DNA from: Klebsormidium nitens
Lineage: Eukaryota; Streptophyta; Klebsormidiophyceae; Klebsormidiales; Klebsormidiaceae
Length of the DNA stretch: 64,000 nt
Reading direction: 5' to 3'
NCBI GenBank assembly: GCA_000708835.1
Contig: DF236970.1
Span: forward strand, 186,001-250,000
In this document: in pieces, positions 61,601 through 64,000 of the stretch
Layout of the letters: every line of letters begins with the position of its first letter
How positions within the stretch are numbered: position 1 is the first letter of the stretch
The notes under the pieces: generated by a model
What the model was told of the DNA's origin: nothing
What the model saw: only the letters and a program-made list of their open reading frames with translations
Database searches by the model: none
Made by a program: the position numbers and the translations under genes

Positions 61601-63811
61601 CTTTAGTCGGCTTCAATGAGCTGTTTCCGGACTGCCGGGGGCACACAGCCATCGACGAGATGACCACGCTTAACCCTGTTTAAAAGCGGGTTAAGAGTAC
61701 TTGTCTTTGAGGTTTACTTGGGTTTCCCTCAGTCGGCTTCATCGGATGTTTGCGGATCGCCGGGGGCCCGAATGCCATCGACGAGGTGACTAAACTTAAC
61801 CCCTTTCTAACTAAGTTAAGAGTGCCGGATTTCATGTTATCTCTGGCTGCCTTCAGTCATCTTCAACGTGCTGGTTGCAGACCGCTGGTGTCACACGGCC
61901 ATCGACGAGGTAACTACGCTTAACCCTGTCATAACCGCACAGAAATGCTTGAATCCGAGGTCGGTAAACTTCAATTGCCTACAGTCAGCACAATTTCACG
62001 GTTTTGCGTTCAAGAAACGTCGCCCAAACTTGATCAATTCGCCTCTCTCTGCGCAGGCTGCATCCGGGAACCACGCCAAAGTGGTGGCGTATCTAGAGGC
62101 GGCGAAAGAAAAGATGAGTGCGGAAGGCAAGTCAGCGCCCGAACAGGCCCTGCTGGATTCGGAGGAGCGCATCCAGGAGCGCTTCCGGCGGATGGAATCC
62201 TTTGGCAGAGCGGTGAGCGGAACATGAATGTATCTTATGAGATTCAAAAATGTAGTGGCCTTTCAAGTGTGTCTGTTATTGCAAGAAAAAAGGTGATGCT
62301 TCGCAAGTCTTGGCTGGACTCCGTAATCCCGTCTTGAGTGCACCAGCGATATCAAGAACAATTTGGAGGTTATTGATTCTTCGTTGGGCGAAAGCCAAGA
62401 TTGTTTGACAAAAAGAGCGCATCGCACTCCTGTTCTGATTGATTCGACGGGAGAGGCGTAGTTCGCTCTTTGGGGCCTTACAGACTCATTGTTGGGCTGT
62501 CGTAGTCCCTTTGCAAGCGCAGAGTTGTCCAACCGATGGTTGCTTTGGGCCCGTCTATTCTCACAAGTGGGACTAGAAGAGCTTCCTCTTAACGTGCAAA
62601 TGGAAACTACCCGGAGCAGGACTCCCACGTTTGCGGCAAGACGAAGAGCTCTCAATAAATGGCGAGCCTTTTTGCGTCTTCGATACCCGTCCGATCCTCC
62701 GTCAAACGAAGTGGACCGCCAAAGTCGATCCGATCACGATCTGGCATCTTGTCCGCATGCAGTCGCTCAACGTCGAGTCAGAAAGACTTCGGCCACTGAA
62801 AAGGGAACTTCCGCCACTGTGAAGAGAATTGCCAAGTCAGTTGCCCATACGGGTTCTCATCTCAATAGGCTTCGCAACCTGCGACCCCCAAAACATTCTT
62901 CAGAACCTACAGCGTGTTCCCCCCGCAGTCATCCCATCACAGGGTTGAAGCAAGATGACTTGAGCACCGTAGATTTTCAAGTATAAATCTTCAAACCCCA
63001 AAAGCTGTCCCCCTTCACATAACGTATCGACTTTTCCCCTGCTCAAAGCGTATAAGCGATCCCCCTGCAGCCGCCCCTGCAAAAGCCGAAGGCGGAGAAG
63101 CTGATCCACCGAGGGAGCCCCCTGGAAGCGATGCTTACCGCCCACACTTCGCATATGGCCCGCCCCGGCGGGGGGGAGCTGGACTCAGAGGCGCCAGTCG
63201 TAAGTTACCCCCTCCTTTGCACCGATTCTGCGCTGTGCTTTTTTCACGTCTGACCGGGTTGATTGGACCCTCTGCTTCGATCTACTCGAATCCTTTCACG
63301 TAAACATCAATTATCAGAGATGTGTGATCAAGGCTAGGTTGCTTACGGTACGAACTAGAGGTGTGGGTTTGCGGAGCACGAGGCTTTTGACTCGATGTTT
63401 CTCGCCCCATCCCGCCGCATGTTGGAACTAACGGATGTCGTCAGTGTTGCTGCTCGCCTGACACGGAGGTCTTTGCAACACTCTCCTCATGAATCTGCGC
63501 TTCTGTGAATCATCCATCACTAAGGATTGGTCGGCTCAGGAAACGTAACTGACTGCATTTTGAGAGGCGGCGATGTAAACACAGTATCTGACGCGCAAAA
63601 GAGGGGCCGAGCACGCGTGAAGCGGGCGACACAGCCATGGGATCAGCGTTCCGGCTTCCGCTGATGCTCCGTCCGTTGTTCCGTCCAGGTCGCGATGGCG
63701 GCCGCGGCGCGGGGCGTGGGCAGGAGTCTGACGCAGCGCGCGTGGCAGGAGGCGGGGTCGTACGGGGGACCGGCGCCGGCCGGCATGTCGGGGCGGCACT
63801 CGCCGTCACTG
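49666..63811 (+). CDS. Shaker-type outward-rectifying K+ channel (SKOR/GORK-like), 3' partial
   Basis: Plasma-membrane voltage-gated K+ channel. Exons: 49666-49901, 51052-51148, 51966-52225, 52855-52989, 53609-53666, 54495-54619, 55212-55413, 55992-56108, 56440-56694, 57327-57512, 58708-58902, 59433-59643, 61260-61444, 62057-62212, 63071-63199, 63689-63811; all in phase, 890 residues before the window ends. It starts MATSNDTNK. S1-S3 are in exon 3 (VIHPASNKYIYYQY, FYIDVVVTFRLAY). The S4 region is in exon 4 (LVKLWRLKRIGRLF), followed by KDIRINYFVAR as in SKOR. The selectivity filter is TTTGYGD (~321-327). A cyclic-nucleotide-binding domain spans ~410-557 (PGEVI, GDLFGEIGVLCNMPQP). Ankyrin repeats run ~575-760 (GDPNKADYDGRTPL-like units). 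A terminal KHA domain would lie beyond the window. Exons 15 and 16 are low-complexity and less certain. Many exons are flanked by decayed copies of their own edges. Confidence 0.93.
51775..51885 (+). repeat. Decayed copy of channel exon 3 head
   Basis: ACTAACCCGGTTCG intron words followed by a GATCCACCCCACCAGCAA segment match the acceptor and start of exon 3 (true start 51966, VIHPASNK). The ACTAACCCGGTTCG word occurs again at about 51928-51950, so the unit is partly tandem. Confidence 0.75.
52595..52795 (+). repeat. Two decayed copies of channel exon 4 head
   Basis: At about 52600-52680 and 52717-52795 the TTCCG-rich pyrimidine tract, acceptor and first ~60 bases of exon 4 (true start 52855, YLRSTFVMDMVANFPYHV) are repeated. 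The second copy reads ATACCTGCGGAGCAC but has TAGATA where the acceptor was. Confidence 0.88.
54150..54390 (+). repeat. Two decayed copies of channel exon 6 head
   Basis: At about 54163-54200 and 54310-54385 the start of exon 6 (true start 54495, VVIFVAHMAACIIYELASG) is repeated. The second copy covers about 60 exon bases with GTGGCACACGTGGCGGCGAG. Confidence 0.85.
57075..57235 (+). repeat. Two decayed copies of channel exon 10 head
   Basis: At about 57075-57120 and 57163-57230 the acceptor and first 25-45 bases of exon 10 (true start 57327, VITAVEEGDLFGE) are repeated. The second copy is nearly exact through GGCGACCTGTTCGGCGAG. Confidence 0.9.
57595..57865 (+). repeat. Three copies of channel exon 10 tail
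   Basis: At about 57610-57670, 57768-57810 and 57820-57865 the end of exon 10 and its donor (true end 57512, DGNQVVQNLLE) recur in the next intron. The last reads GGGAACCAGGTGGTTCAGAA, followed by a GTAGGTTAA donor-like end. Confidence 0.88.
58360..58670 (+). repeat. Two decayed copies of channel exon 11 head
   Basis: At about 58361-58455 and 58580-58670 the GCAG acceptor and first ~40 bases of exon 11 (true start 58708, RTKNEDDVLASKLS) recur, both followed by a CTTCGTACGCTATC word not found in the true exon. That word shows the two copies share a later common unit. Confidence 0.9.
59255..59320 (+). repeat. Copy of channel exon 12 head
   Basis: CCGCAGCATTTGGCTGC followed by GGGCTTCGACGA matches the start of exon 12 (true start 59433, HLAASKGFDD) about 170 bases upstream. 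Confidence 0.88.
59695..60165 (+). repeat. Three decayed copies of channel exon 12 tail
   Basis: At about 59697-59765, 59836-59895 and 60098-60165 the end of exon 12 (true end 59643, GARLSKVRAGSEMCEAAAAG) is repeated, marked by GATGTGCGAGG or GACGTGCGAGG. TTTAGGG-like words separate the first copies. Confidence 0.85.
60230..61170 (+). repeat. Array of six decayed copies of channel exon 13 head
   Basis: Units begin at about 60245, 60420, 60602, 60778, 60943 and 61100, period 155-180 bases, ahead of the true exon at 61260 (NVEYLKRLLEYGADPDSADY). Each unit has about 60-65 exon bases, a CTAACCCAG-rich intron of about 100 bases and usually a TTGGTGCAG acceptor. Copies near the true exon are most alike. 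The copy at 60602 is still open across the exon-like part; others carry stops. Confidence 0.93.
61495..61920 (+). repeat. Array of four decayed copies of channel exon 13 tail
   Basis: At about 61505, 61618, 61745 and 61865 the last ~50 bases of exon 13 (true end 61444, FADRWGHTAIDE) are repeated at 110-130-base spacing, each ending GCCATCGACGAG plus a donor-like GTGACT, ATGACC or GTAACT. An AACCCTGTTT-like intron piece belongs to the unit. Confidence 0.92.
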
Positions 63812-64000
63812 GTAAGAAAACAGTTCAAGACATTGAATCTAATCAAGCGATTCATTTCAAGCAATGGGTGTCAAGGGAAGATCGTGGGGCTTTCTGCCTC
63901 CTACTCAAAAGCCATTAACTCCGACATGCGACAACCTGAAGAGTCGCTGTCTGACCCTTCGCCCTAGCCTTCGACCCTTCCGACTGGAGCGCCGGACCTT

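Noticed and set aside
60230-61930. Regularly spaced direct repeats resembling a CRISPR array
   Set aside because: Units are diverged, contain exon and splice sequences, and sit in a eukaryotic intron; there are no constant repeats with unique spacers and no cas genes.
97-63811. Assembly collapse or expansion as the cause of the exon-edge copies
   Set aside because: Copies differ from each other at many positions and have different lengths and decay states in six genes, which mis-assembly of identical sequence would not give; long reads would still be the final test.

Overview
The window is a 64 kb piece of a nuclear genome from a photosynthetic eukaryote. Genes are split into many short, GC-rich exons by GT-AG introns of roughly 100-900 bases. 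The protein set is plant-like: a GT34 pair, a glyoxal oxidase, an oil-body-type lipase, GAR1, and a SKOR/GORK-type K+ channel with ankyrin repeats. It sits beside a B12-dependent methylmalonyl-CoA mutase, an enzyme land plants generally lack. Together this points to a streptophyte (charophyte) alga, most like Klebsormidium. The organism is an inference; the gene families are read from the sequence. All exon models below were built by hand from conserved residues, splice sites and codon phase, and every junction given is in phase.

Layout. 97-5358 (+): methylmalonyl-CoA mutase, 5' end outside the window. 12361-7852 (-): GT34 glycosyltransferase A. 20168-13888 (-): secreted glyoxal oxidase. 25953-22252 (-): GT34 glycosyltransferase B, with the same internal exon sizes as A. 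37008-28678 (-): a ~992-residue protein with a RanBP2 zinc finger, a RING1/IBR-like cysteine region and a C-terminal BIRC6-type E2 domain. 37733-41528 (+): class 3 lipase of the oil-body lipase type, head-to-head with the E2 gene across a GC-rich promoter. 45215-47994 (+): GAR1. 49666-63811 (+): Shaker-type outward K+ channel, 3' end outside the window. I found no tRNA, rRNA, CRISPR array or intact transposon.

The most unusual feature is structural. In at least six of the eight genes the edge of an exon, together with its splice site and adjoining intron, has been copied one to seven times into the neighbouring intron (once into the 3' flank). The copies are truncated, diverged and mostly no longer open. 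Acceptor-side copies outnumber donor-side copies. The richest cases are in the K+ channel (six extra copies before one ankyrin exon and four after it) and in the E2 gene (about seven before one exon). The simplest explanation is frequent local tandem duplication across exon-intron junctions, which is tolerated because the intact exon survives. A splicing role for the decoy sites cannot be excluded from sequence alone.

The two GT34 genes and the glyoxal oxidase form a possible cell-wall cluster on one strand. The other genes look like unrelated neighbours.
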